Source: Armatimonadota bacterium
GTDB lineage: Bacteria; Armatimonadota; Fimbriimonadia; Fimbriimonadales; Fimbriimonadaceae
Length of the DNA: 64,000 bases
Reading direction: 5' to 3'
NCBI GenBank assembly: GCA_022563855.1
Contig: JADFMN010000001.1
Location: 310,001-374,000 of the forward strand
Shown here piece after piece: positions 41,389 through 50,236 of this stretch (positions within the stretch are counted from its first letter, which is position 1; each line of letters opens with the position of its first letter). The position numbers and the translations under genes are program-made. The notes below the pieces were generated by a model, which was not told where the DNA came from, did not search any database, and saw only the letters and a program-made list of their open reading frames with translations.

Positions 41389-44300
41389 CTACGGCTTGAT
41401 GTACAGATAGCCGGATGAGAACATCGGGCTGGCTGGTGGTCCAGCTGTAAACCTCACCGCGATCATGCGCGACACAGGCACCGTTATGACCGTAAAGTTT
41501 GCGGACGACTGACCCTCGGGGATCGTAACCGTGAGTACACCAAATTGGTCTGCACCGACAATCACAGCCAGCAGTAGGTTGTGGCTCATGATTTCGATCG
41601 TCAGTCCACCCACAGGTGCGGGTTGATCGAGGGTCACGGTGCCGATCGCGTTATTGCCACCGAGCACGCGCGGAGGCGCGAACGTGATGCCTGAGATGAC
41701 CGGCGCGCGGACTGTCAGCGTCGCGTTAATAACCGAGGATTCCAACGTCGCCGTTATCGTCTCGACAGAGTCGAACGAGACCGCGAATGTGGTGATCGTG
41801 AACGAGGCCGTATCAGACCCTTCGGGGACGTTGACCAGCGTCGGCACGGCCGCCGCAGAGCCTGGCACTGCGGCCAAGAGCACGTCCAAACCACCTTCTG
41901 GCGCAGTGATCGCCAAAGTGACCGTGCCTGTCGCAGGCGTCGGCCCCGTAACGGTGCTCGGATCGATCACCAGGCTGACGATGCCTGGCGTCTTGACGGT
42001 CATGGTCGCGCTTGCGAAGACCGCAGGACTGGCCTCAGCTCTGATCACCACTCCCTGATCGCTCTGAACCTTCAGGGTCGTGACGTCGAAGTCGAACGTC
42101 GTAGCGCCACCCGGGACATCGACTGTCGCCGGCACGGTGGCCGCTTCAGGCCTTGTAGACGACAACGTGAGCGTCAATCCTGTCGGCGGTGCCGCAGGTG
42201 CGAACGTGACGGTGCCAACCGAGTTATCGACTCCGCCCACGACCACAATTGGATCGAGAGTCAGATCGATCACAAGCGTTCGAACCGTCACCGTTTCTGT
42301 TTGAGTCGTGAACCCGAGTTTGCTAACCGACAGCGTCGTGACTTCGTCAGCGCTCACGACCTCTGTCGTAAACATGAATTCAGGGCTGATCAGCTCTCCA
42401 GGTTCTATCGTTATCGTCGAAACTGACAACGTGCCTGCTGCTGGGTTCGAATTGTCCAGATCGACCGTGAATCCGCCAGCACCGGCAGCGCGCGTCAGCC
42501 GCACAACGACCGTAAGCACTGTGCCACCGATCACGTCTGTTGCCGGCGAAACCACCAACTGAGCTATGTCGATGTCGTCGATGAACAGAGTGCCGTCCAC
42601 CGATGTGACCGTGTCGCTGGCGTTCAAGGTCACCGCCGACGGGCTGGGCACGAACGGAGCTGTCACGGCGAAGTTGACCTCCGACTCCTGCGCGGGGATA
42701 ACTACCGTCTGCGGAAGGGCGTTGCCTTCAACGAGCGCGCCCGTCGCGCCGCTGACGTACGTTATGTCGATCGTGCGGTTGATGCCCGATTTGCCGGACA
42801 ACCTCACAGTGGCGACAGTGTCTTCGCCGCCGTTCACACGCGTCGGCAAGAAGCTCAATATCTGCACTGTGGCAGGCGTCAGCGAGGCGAAGGCGTCTTT
42901 ACCAACCCCGAGCAGCGACCCGGTGATCGTCAAGTTTTGGGCTGTCGTCACGCCGGAGGTCTCCAGCAGGATCGACGATGTTTGGGCGCCTGCCGGCACG
43001 GTCAACTGCGCCGGGACCGGCAGCGTCACCAGATCCGGGCGGTCGGTCGTCAACTGTACGGTCACCGCATCCATCGCCACCTGGAACAACGTCACACGTG
43101 CAGTCAGCTGATTGCCGCCAACGATTTCTGATGGCGAGATAGAGAAGTCATCTAGCCACGGCTTGATGGTCAGGCGGTCTTCGACGAAGTCGTTGTCGAG
43201 GGTCACCCGAACATCGCTGATCGATTGTGACGTGACCGGCAGCGAGAACACCGTCAGGGTCGTCGTTGTCGTATCGACAGCTATCGTGAATATCAGAGTC
43301 GTCGAGCCCGGATCCACATCGAACGAAGTCGCAGCCGGATTCGAGAGCGTTGCGGTTAGCGTCACGCCGCCTGGCGGGGCTGGGTCGCGCAGATTAACCG
43401 TCACTGTGGACGTCACGCCGAGTCCGCCGGCCATCTCATTCGGATCCAGCGAAATGCTGTCGAGGATCGGCAATCCAACGCGGAGCTTGATCGCCCAGCC
43501 GTCTTGGTTGGCGCCAACGTTTCTCTTGAACGCGTTGTTCGTAATATAGGGGCCTAAGCCCGTCGGCAATTGCTGCTGGCCGTCTGCATTGTAAACGACC
43601 GTCGTGTCACCGACTAGCCACGTTGCGCCGACCACGTCGACGATGATGTCGTTGACGATCTCGTCGCCGCACTCGCCGATGTAGTCCGAGTACAGCAAGT
43701 CCGAGCCGGCCGCGTTCATGAACATCACGAACCCATCGACAGACGATGGAAAAGCACTGGGAGTGTTCGGATCCGGGTTGTTCGGCGGAAAGACAAGATT
43801 GTCGCCGCAATCGTACACGCCGTCGAGTCCATCGACGATCGGGATCGATCCCGGAATGGTGTTCGCTATGCCAAACGGATTAGGATGGATGAAGCCGACG
43901 ACGCCGCCGATAATGGCGATTCCACGGTCATCAACTGCGATCTCCATCGGTATGACGTTGCCGGTCGTGCGCAGGCCGGTCGAGTACAGAATCGCCGCTC
44001 CGTCCGCCTTGATCTTGGTCGCAAACGACTTGGTCGCGGTAGAGAAATTCTCGTCGTACGCGCCGTGGTTTCGCGGGAAGTCGAACGACTCCGTCCGCCC
44101 AGTCACGTAGATGTCCCCTAACTGGTCAACGGCGACGTCAGCGATATCCTCTAGGTTCGCGCCGCCGAGGAGACTCGAGAACTGTGTAGACCCTCCGGAG
44201 TTCATCTTGACGATGAACGTCTCGTCGTTGCGGATGAAACGTCCGTTTTCGTATACGCCGGCAGTCGTTGGGAAGGTTGGCGGCGACGTTACGCCAGTAT

Positions 44301-45813
44301 CCTCTGTGCCTGTGAACGGGAAGAAGCCGACGAAGATCACGTTATCGTCGCTGTCCACCGCGAGGCCGGTCAAAGTGTCGTCCTCAGCACCGCCTACCAA
44401 CTTCTGGTAACCGATGTTTGCGGAGCCGTCAAGGGACGTAACAAAGCCGTCAACGCCACCGCCAGCGAATGCCAGGAAGTCGGTGAACGCGCCAAGATCA
44501 GCGTTGTCCGCCATGCCAGCGATGTAAACCACGCCGGACTGCGAGACCTTCATATCTACCCACTCCATGCTTGGGCCAGCGGCGACGTAATAGCTGGAGA
44601 ACAGCGGCGTCACAACGCCCGCGGCATCGACCGAGAACTTGGTCAAGAAGATATCTGTAACGTTCACGAGCGCAGTGCCGTTCGAAACGCCTGGGAAGTC
44701 AGACGATTCAGTCGTACCGCCGATCCACAGTTCGCCAGTGCTGTTAACCAAGCCGATACCTAAGGCGGATTCCGTACCGCTGCCGCCGATGTAGGCTGCG
44801 TAGCTCATCGTGTAGGCGTCGCCCGCTAAGCGAACCAGGAAAATATCTTGAGCGCCGTTCAGCGAGAAGCCGTACGGGCCGTCTGTTATAGGGAACGTGA
44901 TCGAGGTGGTCGAGCCCGTCATGAACAGGTTTCCGTTCTCATCCGCGACGCTGGTAGCCAGCGTCTCCCAACCAGTCGAGGCAAACGTCGCGTCGCTGCC
45001 GACGTACGTCCCGTAGACGAGGGGGTCGATGATGAGCGGAAGCCTGTGATCGTAGTCGCCGATCTCAAAGCCGACCCGATTTGGGCCAAGCAGTATGAAT
45101 CGAGCGTCAACGACCTTTCTGGCGTTGCCGATCGGCTGGTAGGCAAACGGGCGCGAGTTTTCGATCGTGCCGAGATCGGTGTAAATCCACAACTCGCCGT
45201 CGCGGGTGAGCTCGATGCCGTCCGCTCCGGTCACGTCATACATCACTTGGGCTGGGTCGGCACCCGGTTCTATAACGATGTCGAAGCGATTCTTGTAGCT
45301 GTCGAAGTAGTTTCGGAGATGAACACCTGGGTAGATCGAGGTTGCGTACGCTTCGGTGAACGTCTGGACTCCGCGCGCGTGCCGCGAAGGGTCCGAGCCG
45401 ATCAGAAAGTCCAACGTGACCTCGGCGGGGCCGTAGCCGAACGGCTGCGTCAGCTTAGAGGCGCCGACGAAGTTCAGGCTGACAACGTGGCCGACGCGGC
45501 GCAGTCCAGCGCCTGCCTCGCCCAAGCCCCCGCCGCCACCAAAAGTGCCGTCCTTCTCGAAGCCGTAAAAATCTATCGTGATGCCGTTCTTCGTCACCCA
45601 ATAATCCAGTCCAGGCGACTTGGCAAGGTACAGCGCACGGGAATCCCACTGGCCCCGATTCTCGATAAACGTCTTGGCTAGTCTCTGCTGGAATGAAGAT
45701 CCTGGGTTTGGCGGAGGCGTCCCGCCTTGTCCCATTGCGATTCCACTCGTCACGAAGACACATGCCGCTAACAACAAGCTGCGTTGAAACATATCTCTCA
45801 AACTCACACTCAT
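41389..45813 (-). CDS. Giant SBBP/DUF7948 secreted surface protein
   Basis: 1474 residues from ATG 45813, preceded by GGAG and beginning with a signal peptide (FQRSLLLAACVFVTSGIAMG). Residues about 40-260 are a DUF7948-type domain (TFIENRGQWDSRALYLAKSP, GLDYWVTKNGITIDFYGF). Then about 450 residues of SBBP beta-propeller repeats (for example VDQLGDIYVTGRTESFDFPR), followed by seven or so Ig-like beta-sandwich repeats of about 90 residues, each with a P-x-x-V-x-GG start and a VTIPEGQSSANFTVIT-like end. There is no LPXTG, Por or transmembrane anchor at the C-terminus (ends GYLYIKP). Probably an adhesin or surface matrix protein. Confidence 0.88.
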   Translation of the reverse strand: MSVSLRDMFQRSLLLAACVFVTSGIAMGQGGTPPPNPGSSFQQRLAKTFIENRGQWDSRALYLAKSPGLDYWVTKNGITIDFYGFEKDGTFGGGGGLGEAGAGLRRVGHVVSLNFVGASKLTQPFGYGPAEVTLDFLIGSDPSRHARGVQTFTEAYATSIYPGVHLRNYFDSYKNRFDIVIEPGADPAQVMYDVTGADGIELTRDGELWIYTDLGTIENSRPFAYQPIGNARKVVDARFILLGPNRVGFEIGDYDHRLPLIIDPLVYGTYVGSDATFASTGWETLATSVADENGNLFMTGSTTSITFPITDGPYGFSLNGAQDIFLVRLAGDAYTMSYAAYIGGSGTESALGIGLVNSTGELWIGGTTESSDFPGVSNGTALVNVTDIFLTKFSVDAAGVVTPLFSSYYVAAGPSMEWVDMKVSQSGVVYIAGMADNADLGAFTDFLAFAGGGVDGFVTSLDGSANIGYQKLVGGAEDDTLTGLAVDSDDNVIFVGFFPFTGTEDTGVTSPPTFPTTAGVYENGRFIRNDETFIVKMNSGGSTQFSSLLGGANLEDIADVAVDQLGDIYVTGRTESFDFPRNHGAYDENFSTATKSFATKIKADGAAILYSTGLRTTGNVIPMEIAVDDRGIAIIGGVVGFIHPNPFGIANTIPGSIPIVDGLDGVYDCGDNLVFPPNNPDPNTPSAFPSSVDGFVMFMNAAGSDLLYSDYIGECGDEIVNDIIVDVVGATWLVGDTTVVYNADGQQQLPTGLGPYITNNAFKRNVGANQDGWAIKLRVGLPILDSISLDPNEMAGGLGVTSTVTVNLRDPAPPGGVTLTATLSNPAATSFDVDPGSTTLIFTIAVDTTTTTLTVFSLPVTSQSISDVRVTLDNDFVEDRLTIKPWLDDFSISPSEIVGGNQLTARVTLFQVAMDAVTVQLTTDRPDLVTLPVPAQLTVPAGAQTSSILLETSGVTTAQNLTITGSLLGVGKDAFASLTPATVQILSFLPTRVNGGEDTVATVRLSGKSGINRTIDITYVSGATGALVEGNALPQTVVIPAQESEVNFAVTAPFVPSPSAVTLNASDTVTSVDGTLFIDDIDIAQLVVSPATDVIGGTVLTVVVRLTRAAGAGGFTVDLDNSNPAAGTLSVSTITIEPGELISPEFMFTTEVVSADEVTTLSVSKLGFTTQTETVTVRTLVIDLTLDPIVVVGGVDNSVGTVTFAPAAPPTGLTLTLSSTRPEAATVPATVDVPGGATTFDFDVTTLKVQSDQGVVIRAEASPAVFASATMTVKTPGIVSLVIDPSTVTGPTPATGTVTLAITAPEGGLDVLLAAVPGSAAAVPTLVNVPEGSDTASFTITTFAVSFDSVETITATLESSVINATLTVRAPVISGITFAPPRVLGGNNAIGTVTLDQPAPVGGLTIEIMSHNLLLAVIVGADQFGVLTVTIPEGQSSANFTVITVPVSRMIAVRFTAGPPASPMFSSGYLYIKP

Positions 45814-45992
45814 CGACCCACTCCAATACTGACAGCGAGCTACGCTTTGGCCAAGCCCACGAGTCGAATCACGAACTCGCCCAAGGTAACAGGCCCGCGC
45901 AGACATACGCCCGACGCAGGTCGCCAGTACTCGACGGCAAGTGTAACTCATTCAAGGGACGGAAGGATACGTTTGATTGGTTCGACGCGCGA

Positions 45993-46039
45993 AAGAATCC
46001 GGTTCTTGTTGGCCAGTTAGGCACCGGGGAACCGGTTCC
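45993..46039. promoter_or_regulatory. Two related palindromes in the divergent promoter region
   Basis: AAGAA-TCCGG-TTCTT (45993-46007) and GGAACCGGTTCC (46028-46039) share the core CCGGTTC and are centred about 34 bp apart, roughly three helical turns. They lie in the 288-bp gap between the divergent SBBP-protein gene and the selenoprotein gene, a typical place for operators. Confidence 0.35.
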
Positions 46040-46101
46040 AGATGCCTAGAAACGCCCAATTTCAGGTGAACTCTTGCCGGTCTGGACCGTTTTGACGGTT
46101 G

Positions 46102-46704
46102 ATGACACTACGATGGACGATCCTCTTGGCCAGCCTGGCAGTTGGGCTGACAGCCGGGGCAAGCGAGCAGCGCCGGGCTGACGTTCGATTGAAGGAGGGC
46201 GATAAGGCTCCGAATTTCAAGTTGAACATCCTTCACTCTGAAAAGACGTTTGAGCTGAAGAGCAACTTCGGAGAGCGGCCCACTATTCTCATTTTCGGCA
46301 GCTACACGTGACCGCCTTTCCGCTCCCAGGTGGGAGCGCTCGAAAAGTGGTTCGACGAGTACAAGGACAGGGCAGACTTTCGGATAGTGTACATTCGGGA
46401 AGCCCATCCGAGCGACGGCCGGCGGGCTAGAGGGAACAACCGATCCGGCATCAACGTAAAATCGCCGACAACGCTCGATGAGAGAACTGAGATTGCCACG
46501 GTTTGCGCCACTGAGCTTAAGATCAGCATTCCGATCATCATCGATGGATTGGACGACAAGGTCGGGACGGAGTACGGCGGCTGGCCAGATCGAATCTATG
46601 TCATTGGCACAGACGGCAAGATCGTCTATCAGAGCGGCCCGGGACCACGCGGATTCAAGCCTCAGGAAGCGAAGAAGGCCCTGACAGAGTACTTGAAGAG
46701 CTAG
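46102..46704 (+). CDS. Iodothyronine deiodinase-like selenoprotein (TGA = selenocysteine at residue 70)
   Basis: 200 residues when TGA 46309-46311 is read as Sec. The N-terminus is a signal peptide (LRWTILLASLAVGLTAG). A thioredoxin-fold domain follows: EGDKAPNFKLNILHSEKTFE, then RPTILIFGSYT-U-PPFRSQ, DEYKDRADFRIVYIREAHPS and DGRRARGNNRSG, ending with YGGWPDRIYVIGTDGKIVYQ. The order FGS-x-T-U-PPF ... VYI-EAHPSDG matches vertebrate type 1-3 deiodinases and bacterial DI-like proteins. A 7-bp hairpin with AGGT loop follows the TGA by 9 bases (SECIS). If Sec is not inserted, the product would be a useless 69-residue fragment although the downstream half is well conserved, so read-through is strongly favoured. 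Without iodothyronines in bacteria, a general reductive dehalogenase or thiol/peroxide role is likely. Confidence 0.9.
46309..46338 (+). promoter_or_regulatory. Bacterial SECIS element at the in-frame TGA
   Basis: TGA (46309-46311) is followed by 9 bases and then CGCTCCC (46321-46327), loop AGGT (46328-46331), GGGAGCG (46332-46338): a perfect 7-bp, mostly G-C stem. The loop starts 16 bases after the TGA and has G at its second and third positions, as in the E. coli fdhF loop (AGGUCU). This agrees with the known rule that bacterial SECIS loops lie about 16-37 nt after UGA with G among the first two bases. Confidence 0.8.
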
Positions 46705-47189
46705 TCGTCCGCCTCGTCGATGCGGACGTAGACGCGTTCGGCCTGGCCGACATTGGGGTCGTGCTGGCGAAGCAAGTATTCGCCAGCATCGTCTTTTTCC
46801 AGGTCGAACACGTACTGCTTATCTAAGGTGTCGAGATACTCGTTCGTGTTGCCCTGCATATCTCCGCTCATCTCTGCGAAGCTCTCGCGAGTCAGCTCGC
46901 CCATCCTTTCGACCCGCATTTTGACCAGTCCATCGACGAAGGTGTACGTGCCGGAAAGCGCTGGCAAGCCCGGCTCTTGGAACGTCATATCATCGCTCAG
47001 GGTGAGGATCATCCCGCCGATCGGATTTCCGTCAGGATCGAGCAGCTGCCACGACCCGGCGACTGATCCCAGCGTGGTCTCTCGCTGAGCGCAACCTAGG
47101 CACAGCGCGCACAGCGCCACAACCGCCACGCCGCCGAGCCAACGCTTGGCACCGCGCAATCCTGCAAAACCGACCGTCCGACGTCTCAT
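46701..47189 (-). CDS. Hypothetical lipoprotein
   Basis: 162 residues. Signal and lipobox: RWLGGVAVVALCALCLGC (Cys33). The mature part begins AQRETTLGSVAGSWQLLDPD and has a lipocalin-like pattern: GMILTLSDDMTFQEPGLPAL, SGTYTFVDGLVKMRVERMGE. It may bind a small ligand; family not recognised. Convergent with the selenoprotein gene, overlapping by 4 bp, and 3 bp downstream of the M28 peptidase gene with which it is probably co-transcribed. Confidence 0.65.
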   Translation of the reverse strand: MRRRTVGFAGLRGAKRWLGGVAVVALCALCLGCAQRETTLGSVAGSWQLLDPDGNPIGGMILTLSDDMTFQEPGLPALSGTYTFVDGLVKMRVERMGELTRESFAEMSGDMQGNTNEYLDTLDKQYVFDLEKDDAGEYLLRQHDPNVGQAERVYVRIDEADD

Positions 47190-47192
47190 TGC

Positions 47193-48698
47193 CTAGTCGT
47201 CGATGACCTCTCTCGTTATCAATCCAGGGAGCTGACCTATTCTCTGCACGACGATGTAGTTGAGCCGGGCTGCGCTCACGATCTTGTCGAAGTTGATCTT
47301 GTCGATCGTGTCCGTGGCCTTGTGGTAGTCAGGGTGAAAACCGCTGAACAGGAACGTGATCGGCACGCCCTTTTCCGCGAATTTGTAGTGGTCGCTGCGC
47401 CGATACACGTCCTCTTCGTCGTATTCGAACTCGAACTGGATGTAATCGTTCGCAGCGATGGTCATGTTGTGCAGCTGCGTTGAGATCCTCTTGCTGCCGA
47501 TCAGGTGAATCGTGTTGACGTTGTCCTCGGGAGCGTCGTCCGACTTCTCCTCGTTTCGACCGACCATGTCCATTTGCAGCAGGCAGGACATGTCTTCGAG
47601 CGGCATGAGCGGGTTCGCCGCGTAGTATCCGGACCCGACCAGCCCTTTCTCCTCCCCGGTGAACGCCATGAATACTACGCTGCGCTTGGGCTTGAGTTCG
47701 TTCGTGGTCAGGGCCTTAGCAACCAAGAGCATGGCCGTGGTGCCGGAGCCGTCGTCGTCTGCTCCCGGCTGTATCACGCCGTTGAGGATTCCGTTGTGGT
47801 CCAGGTGCGCACCGACACCGATGTACTGGTGCCTCAGCTTGGGGTCGGAGCCCTCTAGTTTCGCCAACACGTTTGGAACGTAGATATCTTCAGCCATCAC
47901 ATCGACGCTTACGTCGAGCGTCCCGTTGCCCGCCGCGTAGACGACGGCTCTGCTACCAGTCGACCCCGATGCAGTGATGGACGGAGCGACCCCCATCGCG
48001 ATTGCCAAGTCTTTGGCGGCGGAGCGAGTTATGCTGAGCGACGACCGTCGGCGCGAGGAGCGCAGCGTCGCACCGTGACCACGTCGAACAGATGGCGAAG
48101 GCGCAACGATCTCATCCCGAACGTAGATTCTGACAGCAGCTCCGGAGCGGTTCATAGCCGTGCGAAAGCTGCCAGACACGTCGTTCTCAACGATGACGAC
48201 CGCCTTCCCCTCCAAGTCTAGATTCTCCGGCAACTCTGCGGAGTCGCCTTTCGCGTTGATGAACACGACCTCGCCGTTGAACTTCCAAACCCTGATGGAC
48301 GAGCTTCCAAAGTCGGAGCCAAAGTTGCGCAAGAACCCGTTCGGACCGGAGATCGATGACGTTGCCAGATTCACGCTGGTGCGAGTGAACGGCACGTTCT
48401 GGAAGTACGTTCCGTTTTCGCCGGCTGGCGCAAGCCCCATCATCTCGAACTGCCTTGCGACCCAGTACGCTGCGAGCATGAACCCGTCTTGGCCGGTTCC
48501 TCTTCCGGCGCACTCCGGGCCTGCGAGGAACGTCAGCCACTCGCGAGCCAGGTCCGTGTCGATGGCGTTGAAGCCGTTCGCGTACTCGGCTGGCGGGTCG
48601 ATGATGCCGTCGTACTGTGCATCAACTAGTGCGGCAGGAGCGGCGGCGCCACAGACAGCCGTGGCCAGTCCAAGTGTTCGAAATAGTGAGCAACGCAT
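47193..48698 (-). CDS. M28 family metallopeptidase with PA-like insert
   Basis: 501 residues. Signal peptide (FRTLGLATAVCGAAAPAALV). Middle region 130-230 resembles a protease-associated (PA) domain (LDLEGKAVVIVENDVSGSF). The M28 zinc ligands appear as VGAHLDHNG (His), GADDDGSGTTAM (Asp), AFTGEEKGLVGSGYYA (catalytic Glu plus Glu ligand) and LLQMDMVGRN (Asp), ending with YRRSDHYKFAEKGVPITFLF (His). A secreted aminopeptidase is expected. The following lipoprotein gene lies 3 bp downstream. Confidence 0.93.
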   Translation of the reverse strand: MRCSLFRTLGLATAVCGAAAPAALVDAQYDGIIDPPAEYANGFNAIDTDLAREWLTFLAGPECAGRGTGQDGFMLAAYWVARQFEMMGLAPAGENGTYFQNVPFTRTSVNLATSSISGPNGFLRNFGSDFGSSSIRVWKFNGEVVFINAKGDSAELPENLDLEGKAVVIVENDVSGSFRTAMNRSGAAVRIYVRDEIVAPSPSVRRGHGATLRSSRRRSSLSITRSAAKDLAIAMGVAPSITASGSTGSRAVVYAAGNGTLDVSVDVMAEDIYVPNVLAKLEGSDPKLRHQYIGVGAHLDHNGILNGVIQPGADDDGSGTTAMLLVAKALTTNELKPKRSVVFMAFTGEEKGLVGSGYYAANPLMPLEDMSCLLQMDMVGRNEEKSDDAPEDNVNTIHLIGSKRISTQLHNMTIAANDYIQFEFEYDEEDVYRRSDHYKFAEKGVPITFLFSGFHPDYHKATDTIDKINFDKIVSAARLNYIVVQRIGQLPGLITREVIDD

Positions 48699-48772
48699 AA
48701 CACCAATTCTCCGACAGCCGTAGGCTTCCAGACACTTGTACCCCCTGCGAGTCGCGATTTGTTACCGGAAAG

Positions 48773-50236
48773 CTACAAACCGTCGCCCGTGGGACGGCCG
48801 GTCCGGATGCTTCTTTGGTGTGCTAAGTCGGCGAGATTTTCGGCGTCCGCACTCCTCAGATCGATCACGGAGGCCACCGAGCCTGGCCCGCTCGCACCAG
48901 TAAATAGGCTGACGGAGATCAAGTCCAGCCTTCGCTGGAACGGACTCTGTCTCATGGTTACCGCCTGGATCTTTTCGTGCGGCACGTACCAAGTCCACCT
49001 GTTGAGAAGGCCGAGCCGCGACCCCAACACCTTTTCACCGATCCCGTAAGCCAGCGTCTTGTACGCGATGACCCCGGTAAGCCACGCGAGCAGTGCGGCC
49101 GGAATCAGTGCATAAAACGCGACAGGGCCGAAGAAAAAGCTCGAAACTGCGATCAGGACTCCGAAGCCGACAAGCCTGACTTGAAAGTGCTTTCGCACCG
49201 TCCGCTTGCTGACGGGCTTCCAGATCAACGGCTGATCAAGCTTGTCCGGCAGAACTGAGCGAGCTATCGTTGGAAGCCTCTTTGACTCGAGCAGGGGGCT
49301 GACGAGCGACGAGCCCCCCATATCCTTCTCGCTAAAGGAGCCTGCGGTCTCGACGTAGAGCTTGCACAGCTTCAGCGCCCGCTGGATGAGCGTCTCCGTG
49401 GTCCGCATCACCTGCACTCTGCTCAGAGGAACGACGCTCTCCACCTGCGTCAGCAGACCGTACTTGCGCCTCAGACGGCCGTCTTCGCGCGTCAGCACGA
49501 AGTTGCCGTATGTGACGAATGTCGAGACGATCGAGAACAAGCAGCCGACTACCAGTAGGATGACGATCGAGGCCGTCACCAGCGCCCACATCTCGATGCC
49601 AGTATCCAAGAATCGCTGGCGGATGGGGGCCAGTTGACCTTGGAAGAAAAACGAGAGTCCCGCCAGAGATCCCATGATCGCCAGCGCGCGATTCTCCGTC
49701 ACGCCTGCCAAGATCAACTCCCTTTGCGTAATCCGATAGACGCTCTTCGGCGCGCTGTAACCGCCTTGCGCTGGATCATCAGGTTTTGTTTGCTCGATGT
49801 GTTGCGCCAGTTGCTTTCTGACACGCGCCGCCTCTTCGAGGTCCAGCGCCGACAGCGATGCCTCTGTGCCAATGCCCGCCGCTGTCTCGATCCGCAGATC
49901 GACGAGGCCGAGTATCCGGTGCACGACCGTCCTCTGCAGGTTGATGTTCTGGATTCTATCGAGAGGGATGGTTCTGTTCTGCCGGACAAAAATGCCCGAG
50001 CGGATGTGCAAGTGCCCGTTGTGGATTGCAAACGTGTAGGAGTAGTACCGTGCCACGGCAGCGAGAACGGCGACTCCGCCCAACGCCTCTATCCAGAAAT
50101 TCTCCGCGCTCCCTTCGCCGCTGGTAATGCGCTGATAGGCCAAGAACGCAAAGAAAATGATCCATCTTCCAACAACCTTGAACAACTCCACGACGATCGT
50201 CAGAGGGTGCAGCCTGCGAAATACCGGCTCAGACAT
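48773..50236 (-). CDS. YdbT-like membrane protein with bacterial PH domains
   Basis: 487 residues from ATG 50236, which overlaps the stop of the upstream YdbS-like gene by 8 bp. Three PH-like modules follow pairs of transmembrane helices: (1) IHNGHLHIRSGIFVRQNRTI with PLDRIQNINLQRTVVHRILG (about 90-130), (2) NFVLTREDGRLRRKYGLLTQ with PLSRVQVMRTTETLIQRALK (about 280-320), (3) LGLLNRWTWYVPHEKIQAVT. This is the layout of B. subtilis YdbT, which with YdbS gives resistance to amylolysin. Likely an envelope-stress protein. Confidence 0.88.
   Translation of the reverse strand: MSEPVFRRLHPLTIVVELFKVVGRWIIFFAFLAYQRITSGEGSAENFWIEALGGVAVLAAVARYYSYTFAIHNGHLHIRSGIFVRQNRTIPLDRIQNINLQRTVVHRILGLVDLRIETAAGIGTEASLSALDLEEAARVRKQLAQHIEQTKPDDPAQGGYSAPKSVYRITQRELILAGVTENRALAIMGSLAGLSFFFQGQLAPIRQRFLDTGIEMWALVTASIVILLVVGCLFSIVSTFVTYGNFVLTREDGRLRRKYGLLTQVESVVPLSRVQVMRTTETLIQRALKLCKLYVETAGSFSEKDMGGSSLVSPLLESKRLPTIARSVLPDKLDQPLIWKPVSKRTVRKHFQVRLVGFGVLIAVSSFFFGPVAFYALIPAALLAWLTGVIAYKTLAYGIGEKVLGSRLGLLNRWTWYVPHEKIQAVTMRQSPFQRRLDLISVSLFTGASGPGSVASVIDLRSADAENLADLAHQRSIRTGRPTGDGL

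Noticed and set aside
44848-45681. 277-residue plus-strand ORF
   Set aside because: Antisense shadow of the SBBP-protein gene; no start signal or family.
46099-46311. Independent 69-residue ORF ending at TGA 46311
   Set aside because: It is the N-terminal half of the deiodinase-like protein; the conserved frame continues after the TGA with the canonical Sec context.
46330-46704. Separate GTG-started ORF VGALEKWFDEY...
   Set aside because: It would begin in the middle of the thioredoxin fold and inside the SECIS hairpin; read-through explains it better.
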